A stretch of DNA of 64,000 nt from Diplonema japonicum (taxonomy: Eukaryota; Euglenozoa; Diplonemea; Diplonemida; Diplonemidae): assembly GCA_964019335.1 (NCBI GenBank), contig OZ025684.1:372001-436000 (forward strand), read 5' to 3'. A program made the position numbers and the translations under genes. Below the pieces are notes generated by a model. The model had not been told where the DNA came from and did no database searches. It saw only the letters and a list, made by a program, of their open reading frames with translations. Position 1 is the first letter of the stretch, and each line of letters starts with the position of its first letter. Shown piece by piece: positions 29,029 through 39,522 of this stretch.

Positions 29029-29078
29029 TGTGTTGTGTCATACTCGTCACGTGGACCTGACTTGCCTTCGCTGGCCAT
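28347..29078 (-). CDS. Deoxycytidylate (dCMP) deaminase with hydrophobic C-terminal tail
   Basis: 243 residues. The zinc-dependent dCMP deaminase domain spans about 33-186. It shows the N-terminal WDEYFMSVAVLSGHRSKDPN block, YNGFPRGC, the zinc/catalytic motif HAEMNAI (His115, Glu117) and PCNEC (Cys142, Cys145). The enzyme converts dCMP to dUMP, feeding thymidylate synthesis. Two oddities: residues 18-27 are ten Lys in a row encoded by a T/A homopolymer, and beyond the normal domain end there is a Pro-rich linker plus a hydrophobic stretch (IPFASPFAVGIVFGVLLHHF, 217-236) with a short basic end, resembling a tail anchor. The family is normally cytosolic and about 150-190 residues long. The homopolymer makes the start somewhat uncertain, since a Met closer to the domain is not available until residue 42. 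Confidence 0.92.
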
Positions 29079-29424
29079 TTTTTTCCCCCCTCTTTTTTTT
29101 TCTCCTATTTTATTTTTAAAGTTAAGAAAAGGAACAGAAAAAAAGAAGAAAAGAAAAAAAGAAACGGAAACCCGGGGGAGATGGGGGGGGGAGCGGATTC
29201 AATATAACAGGCTACTTTTGAGTTTTCAAAAAAAGAAATTGGAACAGAAAAGAAAATCTCGAAGAACGGGGGGGAGGGGGGGGGGGGGGGGGAATTTGTG
29301 CACAGCCGGGGGGTTAACCTGTAGAAGGATAAGCCCAACAATGCTACCACTACTCTTTTTAGCACTAACAATTCATTATCAATATAATTGTTTTTCTTGT
29401 TCGTGCAAAAAGGGAAAAAAAAAA

Positions 29425-29447
29425 AATATATATATATATATATATAT
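29425..29447. repeat. (TA)n microsatellite
   Basis: About 11 TA dinucleotides directly after an A-run and directly before a solo retroelement end. Confidence 0.9.
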
Positions 29448-29482
29448 GAGTTAAAGGAGGCCGGTGTTGGCGGCGCCCTGCA
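29448..29482 (-). repeat. Solo 3' end of family 4 element
   Basis: gagttaaaggaggccggtgt, then tggcggcgccctgc, ending in an A-run. It matches the end of the short element at 15482 (gagttagaggccggtgttgg). Related scraps with gagttaaaggaagtct occur near 37778 and 51957. Confidence 0.55.
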
Positions 29483-30412
29483 AAAAAAAGATTTTATCCC
29501 TCCCTTTCTTTTTTTTTTTTTTTTTAAACACCTGCAAGCGATTTTCTAGCTAGGATCTACCAACAGGAGGGGAAAGAAAATAAAAAGAGTGACCATTGCT
29601 GGATTAAATATTTCTAAGAGAGACTTTTCGGTGAAACTTGGGTTTTGGGGGTTTTTTTTTCTTCCTTTTTTTTTTTTTAACTGATGTAACCGGTATAAGA
29701 AACCACAGAACAGAAAGCCAAAGAATAAGAAAGAATAAAAATAAAAAAAAGAACAACTAAAGGAACGCAACGAAAAATAATAAAAAAATAAATAAAAATA
29801 AAAATCGCTAATGGAAGGGGGTGAGAGAAAGCCCATTGCATGCAACGAATCTACCTCCCAGAAGCCCAGCTCCATCAGCTTTAGCTTTTTTCCAACCATA
29901 TTTCTGTCACAAAAAAAAGAAAGTACAGAATTCTATATGGCACCAGAAACTCCCTTATTCGCTTGAAAGGTCTAAACAAAACAAGGAAAAATAAGAAGAA
30001 GGGAAAGAAAACAATATAAAAAAAAAACCCCATTTTTTTTTTTTTTTTTGTATAGGTCCCACTTAAACGAGAACAAGGGGCAAGGGGGAAACGGGGGAGG
30101 AGGGGTGGGGTGGGGGAGGCGGCGAGAGTTACTTTCTTTCAAAAACGAAAAGAAAATTGTGAATTTTTTTTTTCTTCTTTTTTTTTCTTTCAAGTTTCCC
30201 CCCCCCCCCTCCCTAATCCTCTACATTCCATATCTACATGGTTCTTTTTTTTTTTTCTTTTATTTTTCTTCCTCTTTCTTTTTTCCACGGACTTGTAGAG
30301 GATTACCAGGGATTAGGGTAGTAAAACTAATGTCGCCCTCTATTGGCCAGTCTTTTTGGTGGCTCACCACCGAAGACCTCAATCGCTAACCCAGCTATGG
30401 TAACCCGTGTTG

Positions 30413-33400
30413 CTACACACCAAACCTTCTGTAAACATCGTTCTTTGACGAGACGCTCTCAGGGGGCGTCGCTTTCGTCAGAAGAGAATCAGCGGCAGAG
30501 TGAGAAGCAGAGGGAATGGCATGCAACGACTCCGCACTGGACAAGCTGCCATCGTCACTCTCGTACTCATCATCGCTTCCGTCGTCTTCCACAAAGCCAG
30601 AATCCACCCTTGAGATCCTTGGAAGTTCATCATCGACAGGAAGTTCCATCATTTCCTTCTCGACTGGGCACTCCTTGCGATCCAGCTTCACGGCGAGCAT
30701 TGCGTGCACCATGACAGCTATCCAGACGACGAAGAAGATGATATTCATGACAACACTGATATGAACCAGGACGTCTTGCGTTGGTGTTGCTTCGTTGTGC
30801 ACAATCCACTCGCCTGTCAGGATCGTCCCCAGCAGCGTGACCAACGACAGCGATTCCAAATGCTGCTGAACAGGGTCCCTGAAAGGACGGCACATCACAT
30901 TCAACGTTAGGAAGAACAGAAACACAACAACCATGCTGTACACCTTCACTGAGGTGTCCTCGCTTCCGTTCGCTATCAGAATGAGCAGCCCCTTTCGAAG
31001 AAGCACCGTTGACTCCCACCAGCAATATCTTCTCCTGTACTCCACGTACATAAAGCCCAAGCTCGACACCCATTGGAATTCTTGAAGCGACGACCTTATC
31101 ATACGTAAAAACACCGCAAGAAGGACAGGAAGAACTGCAGTGTGTATGGTGACACCCAATGCCGCAAGGGCCATGATGGGGCCACCGCATTCCAAACGAA
31201 CATCTGAAGTGACAACCGACTCCTCGTTGCCCCATTGAGTGCTGTACTCGGTGCACGACAGTGGGCGGACCAGCTCCTTGACTGTGTTCGACCATGCTAA
31301 GAAGTACAGAACCACGCCTGCGTTAATAAACACGTTTCGTTTTTGCGGGAGGACTTTCGCACCGCCTTCTGCGTTCACGATCTCCTTCTGATTGTGGTCC
31401 TGTGCCCTGCATATTTTCGCGCAAGCGCGGCACCGCACACCCCTGCAATCCTCACAGTCAATCTCACCCCACGCCCCGCGGCACAGGAAGCACAGTTCGA
31501 TCACATCTTTCTTCGGCGGAATCTTCTTCTCTTCACCCTTTGGTGCGCTTCTGCCAAATATAAAAGCAGACACCGCGGCCATCAGTAGTAAAATAGCAGG
31601 GATAGCGAAGAGCCAGAACAGCGTTGTGTCAGCCAAAGTAGCGCTCCCTGCGACGCACAGGAAGGCAGCAGGGTTGGACCCCACAGAGCTTATCGACTCT
31701 GCACTCGATGTGATGGTGTCCAGCACGGTGCCCCATGGCAGCTTGAGGGTCACGAAGACGGCGAGTACTTGGAGGTGCGTCACCATCTGCTTCATGGCAC
31801 GGAGAAAGAGCGCTTTCTTCTTGATCGTCTTTGGGAAGCTGATGTAAACGAAGGCGAGCGAGCCCGCGATGGCAACCATGATGCCCCCGATGGCGATGAA
31901 GCGCTCCATTGACGGCGAGCGGCACTCATGGCACTTCCCGTTGCTGAGCACGCTGTCGGGACCGCACACGCCGCACAGCATTTCATTAGTGCCGTTGACG
32001 CAGATGTTCTCAGAGGCGGCTAGGGAAACACCGAGCGTCCCATTGCAGTGTGGTGTATGGCACCGAGAGGGGCGGATGAACATCCCACAGAACACTTCGC
32101 TGGCGTTCACATCCCTGCAGGTGCTGCTGCCCCACGTGCATGTGTTCGTGCACAGATCCTGTGGTAGCCCTTCACATCTCCCCCCACAGAAGTACTCTGC
32201 GTCCCTCCACCACCCGGGTTGCACCCGTGTCACCATGGACCCGTCGCAGAGCAGCCCCTCTGGACACGGCCAACAAAAGCCCATCGCATCCATCACGTGC
32301 GTTGAGTCTGAGCATGGAAAGCACCCCTTGCTGTACTGGTTTTGCGGCACGTACCTGCACCCGTTGCAGGTGTCGTTGTACTTGTCTTCGCACAGCATGC
32401 ACTCAGCCCCTGTGTACATACCCGCACACTCGCACAGTGGGTAGGCCACCCTGTTCTTGGCGCATTCGTCGCAATTGGGGCTTGCTGCATCGTACTTAGA
32501 AGGGCAAGTTTCGCACTGGTCGCCAACGTACGACCCAAGACAGGGGCACGCAGGGAACAAGTCCTGGTTCCTTCTAGCAGCACACCTGCTGCAGTCCAAA
32601 GCGTACTTGTTGTCGCACTTGTCGCACTGCTCACCGTAGTACATGTTGTTGCACTCGCACACGGGGAAGGTGCTCTCATTCCTTCCCATGGAGCACCTAT
32701 CGCAGCCCTCAGGATGGTGCTCTGGTGCACACTTGTCGCAGTATGTCCCGAAGTACTCGTTGACACAGGGGCACGCAGGGTACAGTGACTGGTCCCTGTT
32801 GTCGGCACACACGCTGCAGCCCAACGACTTATTAAACTTCTCGTCGCACTTGTCGCAGTTGTCTCCATAGAAGTTGTTGTTGCACGCACACAGCGGGAAC
32901 GTGGTCTGGTTCCTGCCTGGGGCACACATGCCGCATCCCGTCTGCTCGAAGATTAAGGGGCACTTCTCGCAAGCGTCGCCCACCCATTGATTGCTGCAGA
33001 TGCACACGCAGTTGCGGCTGTCCTCGTCAGTTGTTATGCCGCCCAGCTTCGCGTGGAAGTTGCAGTCCATTGCAGTGCATTTCCTGCACCCCGTGCAGGC
33101 ATTGGCACCAGTCTGCCGGAAAGTGCAATTTGTGCAGGACAGGTCAACATCACAGCCAGGCGGGTCAAGGACGTGTGCAGGCGCACATTCATCACAGTTG
33201 ATGCCACTGAACTCAAGTGAACACATTTCACAGGTGTCCCCAGAGTACCAGTTCCAGCAGTCACAGCTGCACGTCTGGTTGAGCGGTGTCACAGTGGCGC
33301 TGAGTGCAGGAACGGCGGAGGCCGTACCTCTGCTGTTGCAGTGCGAGGTAGTGCACTGCGTGCTGCATGTCGGGTCCACAAATGTATCGGCACAGCCAGT

Positions 33401-34498
33401 ACAGGCCAGCCCGCCGACGTGGTCGGTCATGGAGGGGGCGTACCCAGGCCTGCAGTAGCACTTGCACTCGTTATTGATCTCTTCAACAAAGTCAGCTTTT
33501 CCCGAGCAAGTGTGTGAGATGGTGCACTTGATGCAGTCATTATTGCTAAGCCTGATGTACCCAGGGGCGCACAGGTCGCATTGTTCGCCGACGTATCCAG
33601 CGGAGCAGGAGCAGAGGCACTTCGAGTCGTCGATGGAATCCACGGACGCAGCATGGTTGTTGCAGTCGATGGCAGATGTGCATTGCCGGCACTTGCTGTT
33701 GGACATCACGTGCCCGTCGGCGCATTGCACCGTCAGCTTGTAGTCCTGCATGGAGATACGGGTGCAGGGGGAGTCGCTCCGGTGGAGGATGCTCATGGAG
33801 AGAGTACCCTCGGTGTCACAGTCGGTGCTGAAGCGCCACGTTTCGCCCGGCCAGCAGTCGCAGATACGGGTTTTGATGCAGTTTTGGTCACGGCACAGCT
33901 TGACTTCCGGATGGGAGAGCAGGGGGTTGGAAGGGCAATCCCAACGAAGGAACACATCATAAAAGGCACCGGGGCACGGCAAGCAGGTGGCGAAGTCGAA
34001 AGCGTCGGCCATGGCATCGTTGAACTTGTCGAGGCTCTTCTGGTAGGCGTTGTCGGCGTAGGTCTGGACCGTGTTCAGGGTGGATGTCGTTGCTTTGCTC
34101 ACCTCATCCGCTGCGGTTTTTGTCAGATCAACGAGCTCTTTTTTCTTGTCATTCACGTCGTTCTTCAGCTTGTCGTACTCTTTCTTAAGGTCGTCTAGCA
34201 CGCCTAGAGTCCCCGCTTCTCTCCGCATCACCTGTTGCGTCCTCTTTGGGAACGCGGCCAATAGGTCCAACTGTCCCATTTGGTCCATTGTTGGCAATAG
34301 GCACCCTTTCTTAAACCCGCTTGCGGCAATGAGTTTCAAGCCCATGTGGCCTGTTGACAGTACCTCCCATGGGCTCTGTGAATTCCGTGCGATGTCCGCA
34401 TCTATAAAAGGGACCACCATTGGTAGCCTTTGCCCGTGAGCCAGCTTGGTGTTCAGCAACAGGCAGCCAAGAGCTGCCCATAGTATTGTTTTATCCAT
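30413..34498 (-). CDS. Large Cys-rich (laminin-EGF-like) polytopic membrane protein
   Basis: 1361 residues from the Met that opens a signal peptide (MDKTILWAALGCLLLNTKLA). Residues about 100-165 form a short coiled coil. Residues about 172-860 are Cys-rich modules resembling laminin-type EGF or TNFR-like repeats (CNNNFYGDNCDKC, CNNMYYGEQCDKC, CPCLGSYVGDQCETC). About eight hydrophobic segments lie between 866 and 1268. A loop between the third and fourth carries a Cys-rich finger at about 1003-1036 (CFLC...CEDC...CRACAKIC...H), possibly a B-box-like zinc site. The motif YRRRYCWWESTVLLRKGLL near 1154-1172 is typical of a broad group of protist EGF-plus-polytopic proteins. The acidic cytoplasmic tail (about 1270-1361) is Ser/Asp-rich. 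Probably a surface receptor or channel-like protein; function unknown. Confidence 0.88.
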   Translation of the reverse strand: MDKTILWAALGCLLLNTKLAHGQRLPMVVPFIDADIARNSQSPWEVLSTGHMGLKLIAASGFKKGCLLPTMDQMGQLDLLAAFPKRTQQVMRREAGTLGVLDDLKKEYDKLKNDVNDKKKELVDLTKTAADEVSKATTSTLNTVQTYADNAYQKSLDKFNDAMADAFDFATCLPCPGAFYDVFLRWDCPSNPLLSHPEVKLCRDQNCIKTRICDCWPGETWRFSTDCDTEGTLSMSILHRSDSPCTRISMQDYKLTVQCADGHVMSNSKCRQCTSAIDCNNHAASVDSIDDSKCLCSCSAGYVGEQCDLCAPGYIRLSNNDCIKCTISHTCSGKADFVEEINNECKCYCRPGYAPSMTDHVGGLACTGCADTFVDPTCSTQCTTSHCNSRGTASAVPALSATVTPLNQTCSCDCWNWYSGDTCEMCSLEFSGINCDECAPAHVLDPPGCDVDLSCTNCTFRQTGANACTGCRKCTAMDCNFHAKLGGITTDEDSRNCVCICSNQWVGDACEKCPLIFEQTGCGMCAPGRNQTTFPLCACNNNFYGDNCDKCDEKFNKSLGCSVCADNRDQSLYPACPCVNEYFGTYCDKCAPEHHPEGCDRCSMGRNESTFPVCECNNMYYGEQCDKCDNKYALDCSRCAARRNQDLFPACPCLGSYVGDQCETCPSKYDAASPNCDECAKNRVAYPLCECAGMYTGAECMLCEDKYNDTCNGCRYVPQNQYSKGCFPCSDSTHVMDAMGFCWPCPEGLLCDGSMVTRVQPGWWRDAEYFCGGRCEGLPQDLCTNTCTWGSSTCRDVNASEVFCGMFIRPSRCHTPHCNGTLGVSLAASENICVNGTNEMLCGVCGPDSVLSNGKCHECRSPSMERFIAIGGIMVAIAGSLAFVYISFPKTIKKKALFLRAMKQMVTHLQVLAVFVTLKLPWGTVLDTITSSAESISSVGSNPAAFLCVAGSATLADTTLFWLFAIPAILLLMAAVSAFIFGRSAPKGEEKKIPPKKDVIELCFLCRGAWGEIDCEDCRGVRCRACAKICRAQDHNQKEIVNAEGGAKVLPQKRNVFINAGVVLYFLAWSNTVKELVRPLSCTEYSTQWGNEESVVTSDVRLECGGPIMALAALGVTIHTAVLPVLLAVFLRMIRSSLQEFQWVSSLGFMYVEYRRRYCWWESTVLLRKGLLILIANGSEDTSVKVYSMVVVFLFFLTLNVMCRPFRDPVQQHLESLSLVTLLGTILTGEWIVHNEATPTQDVLVHISVVMNIIFFVVWIAVMVHAMLAVKLDRKECPVEKEMMELPVDDELPRISRVDSGFVEDDGSDDEYESDDGSLSSAESLHAIPSASHSAADSLLTKATPPESVSSKNDVYRRFGV

Positions 34499-34903
34499 TT
34501 GATTAAAGGGGGGGGGCACCCCACTCTCCTGAGATGGTTTTTTTTTTTTTTTTTTTTTTAACAAATAAAAAATCAAACTCAATTTCGAAACGAGCAGAAG
34601 AAAAAAAAAAAAGAAAAAAAGAACCGCAACATAAAAAAAAAAAATGGGAGGAAAAGAAACACCTCATTCAGTTTTTTTTTTTTTTTTTTTATAATAACCC
34701 TCTATCTTTTTCTCAGCCGTACAGCTCGTGCTTACGGCTCATTGGCGAATATGGCGGTGGAAGTAAATTAAATCAAACGTTAACCTTTTTCGCTAAGAAG
34801 AAAACAAACCCATTGGGGGGGGGGGGGGGGGGCACGAATGATAGGATATCACCGAAAGGAAAAACACCATTTTATTTTTTCTTTTTTTTTTCTCTTTTGA
34901 GCT

Positions 34904-34935
<32 letters not shown>

Positions 34936-35323
34936 GAGGCGGATCTTTTCTCCCCGCAACATGAAAAGGAGATTGTTTTTGCAAACAAAAAAAGAAGAAG
35001 AAAAAGAGTAGAGGCAGTTTATCCGTTATCCCTACTGTAGGTGAAAACGGCTTGCACAAACAAGAAAACAATAAGGCTACTCTTCTTCTTTTTTTTTTTT
35101 TTTAAAAGGTTTTGTCTGAGAGAAAATGTTGAAAAAAGAGATGATGGTACTACCGCTATAATGAGAGGATAAAAAAAGTGGGGGGGTATATGTGCAGTGC
35201 CCAAATAGGCAAAGACAGGAGACACATTCTTCAAGTACAGCAAAGGGCAAATTTTTGCCATAGAATAATAAAATCATTCCCCCCTTTCTTTTTCTTCTTT
35301 GTCTCTATTATTTGATTCGAGCC

Positions 35324-35358
<35 letters not shown>

Positions 35359-35444
35359 GGTACAGGTAAACCTGAGAAGTTTGTCAACCCGAAACACGTT
35401 GCCAACGTTCCCCTTTTGTTTAGACAAGTCAAAGACTCGTTCTT

Positions 35445-35499
<55 letters not shown>

Positions 35500-35590
35500 G
35501 CTGAGCCGATACACAACAACAACAACAAAAAAAAAAATGGATTGAAGAACCCAAAAAGAATCTATAGAATGCCCATGCGACGCGTACACA

Positions 35591-35626
<36 letters not shown>
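34499..35626. other. Homopolymer-rich intergenic with a SINE-like copy
   Basis: Contains T-runs at 34537-34558, a G-run near 34815, T-runs near 34907-34934, an A-run of about 50 bases at 35446-35496 and another at 35591-35624. No gene was found. The SINE-like repeat copy 2 lies at 35355-35446. Confidence 0.5.
35355..35446 (-). repeat. SINE-like dispersed repeat, copy 2
   Basis: gagaggtacaggtaaacctg, then agaagtttgtcaacccgaaa, cacgttgccaacgttcccct and gacaagtcaaagactcgttc. It lies between two A-runs, the second about 50 bases long. It lacks the first 25 bases of the family consensus. Confidence 0.7.
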
Positions 35627-35627
<1 letters not shown>

Positions 35628-36811
35628 CAAACACATTTGCCCTTGACACAGACATTGTCAGAGTAAGTATTGCACTCCGAGTCTTCTGTGAGGGCAAAGC
35701 GCCCGATAATATTCTTCATGAATACGTTCGATGAACAGCCAGAAAGCCCGACCTGCTCCCCCAGCGCAAACTCATTACCCTCGAAAATATTTTTCACGGA
35801 CTTATAAAACCTCGCAGAAGAGGAGATCGTGTTATTAACCACAACAGAGGTACGGAGGTCAGTAGCGGTGACAGAAGATAACCGGGTGGAGTTGAAAACG
35901 GATTTACAAACGTCATCGAGGGTCAAATCACCGCTAATACTCCCACCGCTCACGAAAATATTTGAAACGCGGCGAAGAACGACGCCCTTCCCGTCAAAAT
36001 TAACATTGTCCATCTGAACACCGTCACTGTTGGTCAAAGACAAACCTAGCTCAACACTATTAACCACAACACAGTTATCCAATAATATCTCGTGCGAACC
36101 ACTCACCAGTACTACACTAACACCGGCGGTGCTTCGTACCGCTTGTCCCGGTGGGAACTCAATTCTAAGGTTTCGAATCACAACAAACACAGAAGAAGAT
36201 ATCACCAAAACCCCTTTTCCCACTGCAAGATCTGCGAGTTCAACAGACATCAGAGTTGAATTAAAGTCCAAGGTTGTGTGCTTCATCCCCAAACAGACTA
36301 TCGGGTGGTCATATGTTATTTTGTTAGAAGGGTTGGAAGATGTTATAACAAGGCGTGTGTAAGGGGCGAGGAACGGTTTGATCTCAGAGGTCTTCGATAT
36401 TGAGATTATCTTTGTTTTTTGAACTGTTGCGGAGGATGAGAAACCTCTGGAAGAATCGCGTTTTCTGTTAATGGAATCGTTGACCCATGCCTGGCGGAGC
36501 CCGTCGTGGAGCTGGCAGGTGGTTGTGTTGAGTTTTGACTCGATGTAGGTTGTGAGTGCTGCTTCGTTTTCTGGTTTTATTTGAATGCTTTGAATGTGAA
36601 CTTTCATCCGAATTTTCCTGTACTCGTAGTCCAGGTGCACCTCTGGTTGGGTTGTTGAGGATGTGGAGTCCTTGTTGTTGTTGTTGTGCATTCCTTTCTT
36701 CATCGCGTTCAACGTGTACTCTGTGCTGTACATTAGGAATGAACATATCAAAACGGTGATGAGCCAGAGTAGTTTTGCAATGTTGCCCCCGCCCCGCTGG
36801 GCAGGCTTCAT
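35627..36811 (-). CDS. Signal-anchored beta-helix-like protein
   Basis: 394 residues. A hydrophobic segment at about 12-30 (IAKLLWLITVLICSFLMYST) after a short basic N terminus suggests a type II membrane protein or uncleaved anchor. The lumenal part from about 100 on consists of short repeating beta-strand-like turns rich in Val, Ile, Asn, Ser and Gly (LDNCVVVNSVELGLSLTNSD, NNTISSSARFYKSVKNIFEG, CSSNVFMKNIIG). This resembles right-handed parallel beta-helix folds of pectate lyase/NosD type. No catalytic motif is identifiable, so polysaccharide binding or modification is only a suggestion. The gene ends right next to a long A-run. Confidence 0.75.
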
Positions 36812-38262
36812 GTGTTTCCTTTCTCCCCTTTTTTTTGTTCTCCCCCTTTTTTTTTGTTGAATTTTGAATGAAAAATGAGAAGAAGAAAAAAGAAGAAGAA
36901 TGGGGAGAAGATTGCGGTTGAGTACTGGGGGGGGGGGGGGGGGGGAAAGGGAGGAAAGAAAGGGGAATATAAAAGAGAAAAAAAAAAGGGAGAAAAAAAA
37001 AGAAAAGAAAAAACATAGACAGAAAAGTATGTTCTGTTTTTTTTTTTTTTCCTTTTTTTTTTTCTTCCATTTTTTTTTTTCCCCTTTTCTTTCTTGCTCC
37101 CATTTCTTTTTGTGTTAAAACCGCTTGAAAAAGAAGGGGGGGCGGGGAACTTTGTTTATATATTTACTTTTTTTTTTCGGTCACACCCCCACTCTCTTTT
37201 TTTTACCTTTGAGAAAGGGAAAAAAAAGGTTAAGAAGGGGAAAAAAAGAAGAAAAAAAAAAGTCAGATGGTTCTACCGTGCGGGTGTTGCAAGTTTGTTA
37301 AAAAAAGGGGGGGGGGGAAGGAAGAGAGAAAAAGAGAGGGGAAGAAAGAAATAAAAAAAATGAAAAAGAAAACAACTGAAAAACTAACCTCACGTCCCCA
37401 AGGGCCTAGGCCCCTGTCCCAGAAAAAGACTGGGGGGGGGAGTGAAGCAAACAAAAAAGAAAAAAAAAACGAAACGTTTGTTTTCTACTTTTCTAGTACT
37501 TACTGTCAATGTCGTTTTTATTACTTTCAATTTCTAAGATTGCTGTTTTTTTTTTTTTTTTTTTTTTTTTTCCGTCCTATAAAACCTCCCGCGCAGTGGG
37601 ATATCTTGGGATATATATTTTTTCAGTTTGCCCCTTTTTTTTTTGACAATCCTGATCTTTTTTTTTTTTTTTTTTTTTTTTTTCTTTTCTAGTCGAAGGG
37701 TCCTACCCATCATTCAAAATAATTGCGTCTAAGGAGATCTTTGTGAGAACGCCCCTAAATAAATATAAATATAGAGTTGAGTTAAAGGAAGTCTTTGTGA
37801 GACGCCCCCTTGTTCTCATCCTCTATAAATAAAAACAAAAACAAAACAAATAAAAAAGCGAGCATTTTTCTTCTTTTCTTTTTTCGTTCCTTCAAGAATA
37901 CCTACGAGTAAAAAAAAGAAAAAAGAAAAAGAAAAGAGGAATATTGGCCCGTAGTTTGTACGTGCCGGGTAAACCCTGGCGAAGTTTTCCAACTCACAAA
38001 CACGTTGCCAACGTTCTCGCAAATAAAAAAGAAAGTCAAATAAAAAAGAAAATGTTGTGAGAAAAAAAAAGAAAGAAAGGGTTTTGTTTCCACTTTGTTG
38101 ACAAAAACCTACCCTTTTTTTTTTTTTTTTTTCCTTTTTTTTTTTTTTTTTCTCTCTCTCTCAATTACTGCATTATCATGATGAAATATTAAAAAGAAAA
38201 TAAAAAATAAAGAAAATACAGATAAAAAATCTTTTTTTTTTCTTTTTTTTTTTTTTTTTTTT
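36812..38262. other. Homopolymer-rich intergenic with repeat scraps
   Basis: Runs of all four bases, including a G-run near 36929-36945 and T-runs at 37548-37570 and 37660-37683. At 37725-37815 two adjacent units share aaggaxatctttgtgaga-acgcccc. Copy 3 of the SINE-like repeat is at 37936-38020. No credible gene was found. Confidence 0.5.
37936..38020 (-). repeat. SINE-like dispersed repeat, copy 3
   Basis: gaggaatattggcccgtagt, then ttgtacgtgccgggtaaacc and aaacacgttgccaacgttct. It lacks the terminal agacaagtcaaagactcg block, so it is a diverged or partly deleted copy. Confidence 0.65.
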
Positions 38263-39162
38263 CTAAACAACATGGTAAACAGACAGCTTATAAAACCCCC
38301 CACACACACTCTTCTCGTCACCAGCACAAGGCATCTCACACCCTTCAGCAGGAGTTAGCTCATCTATGCTTGACGAACAGTGACACTCAGACCCATACTC
38401 AAGACCAGCATATTTGTAACCATTAAAACCACACACAGACACACACTCCGAAATTGTATTGTCAGAATTGTCATACGCCTTAACGGGCATCACGTAAGGC
38501 CCACCAATGTTGTCGGAAAAGCATCCTTTAAAAGTTGAAGAAAGGACAGGAAGTGGCATGTCTAAACTGTACACTGAGTTCATGAAGGGCGCACCGCAGT
38601 AAGCAGCCTCATCGCCGGTACAATGGTGGTTGCATTCAGAAGTGTGGGTTCGCTTGGACCCAGTAAGGGACTGCCCGCACCAACACTCAGCACCGTCTTG
38701 CAGCCCAGCATAGTGGTAGCCGTTGAAATGGCAGACATTCAAACATTCTTGAACAGTTGCTGTGTCTTCGTTCCTGTAGGCTGCGTACGGGAGCTTCCTG
38801 TTTTCCAAATCGCTGGATTCAAAGAAACATCCAACTAACGTTCCGGGTGCTGAGGGAAGCTTGTCGCCTGACATTCTAGAGTAAACGGAAAGCTTGACTG
38901 TTTCCTTGACGTCGCACTCCTTCGCGGCGGTCAGTTCCATTTTTTCCAGGCTGTCAGAACACCAGCATTCCTGTCCGTTCTTCACTCCTGCGTACCGGTT
39001 GCCGCTGCACTTCTCCAAACACGATACACCGTTCACATTGCTTCCCTTCGATGCTTCGCGGAACACCTTTCCTTCATCGTTTTCAAAGCACCCCACGTGG
39101 TAAGCTGTCGATGCTGCCGCCGTCTGAAGGGTCACTACCATGAGGCTGAGGGCCACTTTCAT
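38263..39162 (-). CDS. Secreted protein with three WSC domains
   Basis: 299 residues. A signal peptide is at 1-17 (MKVALSLMVVTLQTAAA). Three WSC carbohydrate-binding modules follow at about 20-92, 108-195 and 212-298. Each starts with a xGCFxx motif, and the second and third have the typical C-xxx-C-x5-YAGLxxGxECxC arrangement (ECLNVCHFNGYHYAGLQDGA, ECVSVCGFNGYKYAGLEYGS) and end with CGAPFMNSVY or CGGFYKLSVY. No transmembrane segment follows, so it is likely secreted or wall/coat-associated and binds polysaccharide. The first WSC module is shorter and missing one conserved Cys pair. Confidence 0.9.
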   Translation of the reverse strand: MKVALSLMVVTLQTAAASTAYHVGCFENDEGKVFREASKGSNVNGVSCLEKCSGNRYAGVKNGQECWCSDSLEKMELTAAKECDVKETVKLSVYSRMSGDKLPSAPGTLVGCFFESSDLENRKLPYAAYRNEDTATVQECLNVCHFNGYHYAGLQDGAECWCGQSLTGSKRTHTSECNHHCTGDEAAYCGAPFMNSVYSLDMPLPVLSSTFKGCFSDNIGGPYVMPVKAYDNSDNTISECVSVCGFNGYKYAGLEYGSECHCSSSIDELTPAEGCEMPCAGDEKSVCGGFYKLSVYHVV

Positions 39163-39522
39163 TTTTTTTATTTTTATTTTTTTTTTAAAGAAAAGGAAAT
39201 CTATCCAGGGGGGGGGGGGGATTTTCCGAAGGATTCACCCCCAATTTTTTTTTACGACCGGGAAAAAAAGAAAGGGAAAAAAAAGATTGAGCAACAGGAA
39301 AACGAGCGACGATATGAGAGATTTAGAATAGAATACGCAGTATTCACACTTTCAAAAGATGGGAACAACGCTACGCCGTGCACCAGCGTGCGATAATATT
39401 CGGCAGAAAACACCCCGCCTTTGAACTTTCCGGAACTAGTAAAAATGCCTACCCAATGGCAAAAAAAAAAAAACCCCCCTTTTTTTTTTGAAAGCTATAA
39501 AAAAACAAAAAACTGGAAAATC

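Larger units (their letters stand above)
29079..30412. other. Gene-free homopolymer region with repeat scraps
   Basis: It contains long G-, A- and T-runs, a (TA)n microsatellite at 29425-29447, a 45-bp dispersed repeat at 29296-29340 (tgtgcacagccgg...aacctgtagaagga, then taagcccaaca) also present at 46724-46768, and a solo family 4 3' end at 29448-29482. No credible ORF was found. Confidence 0.5.
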
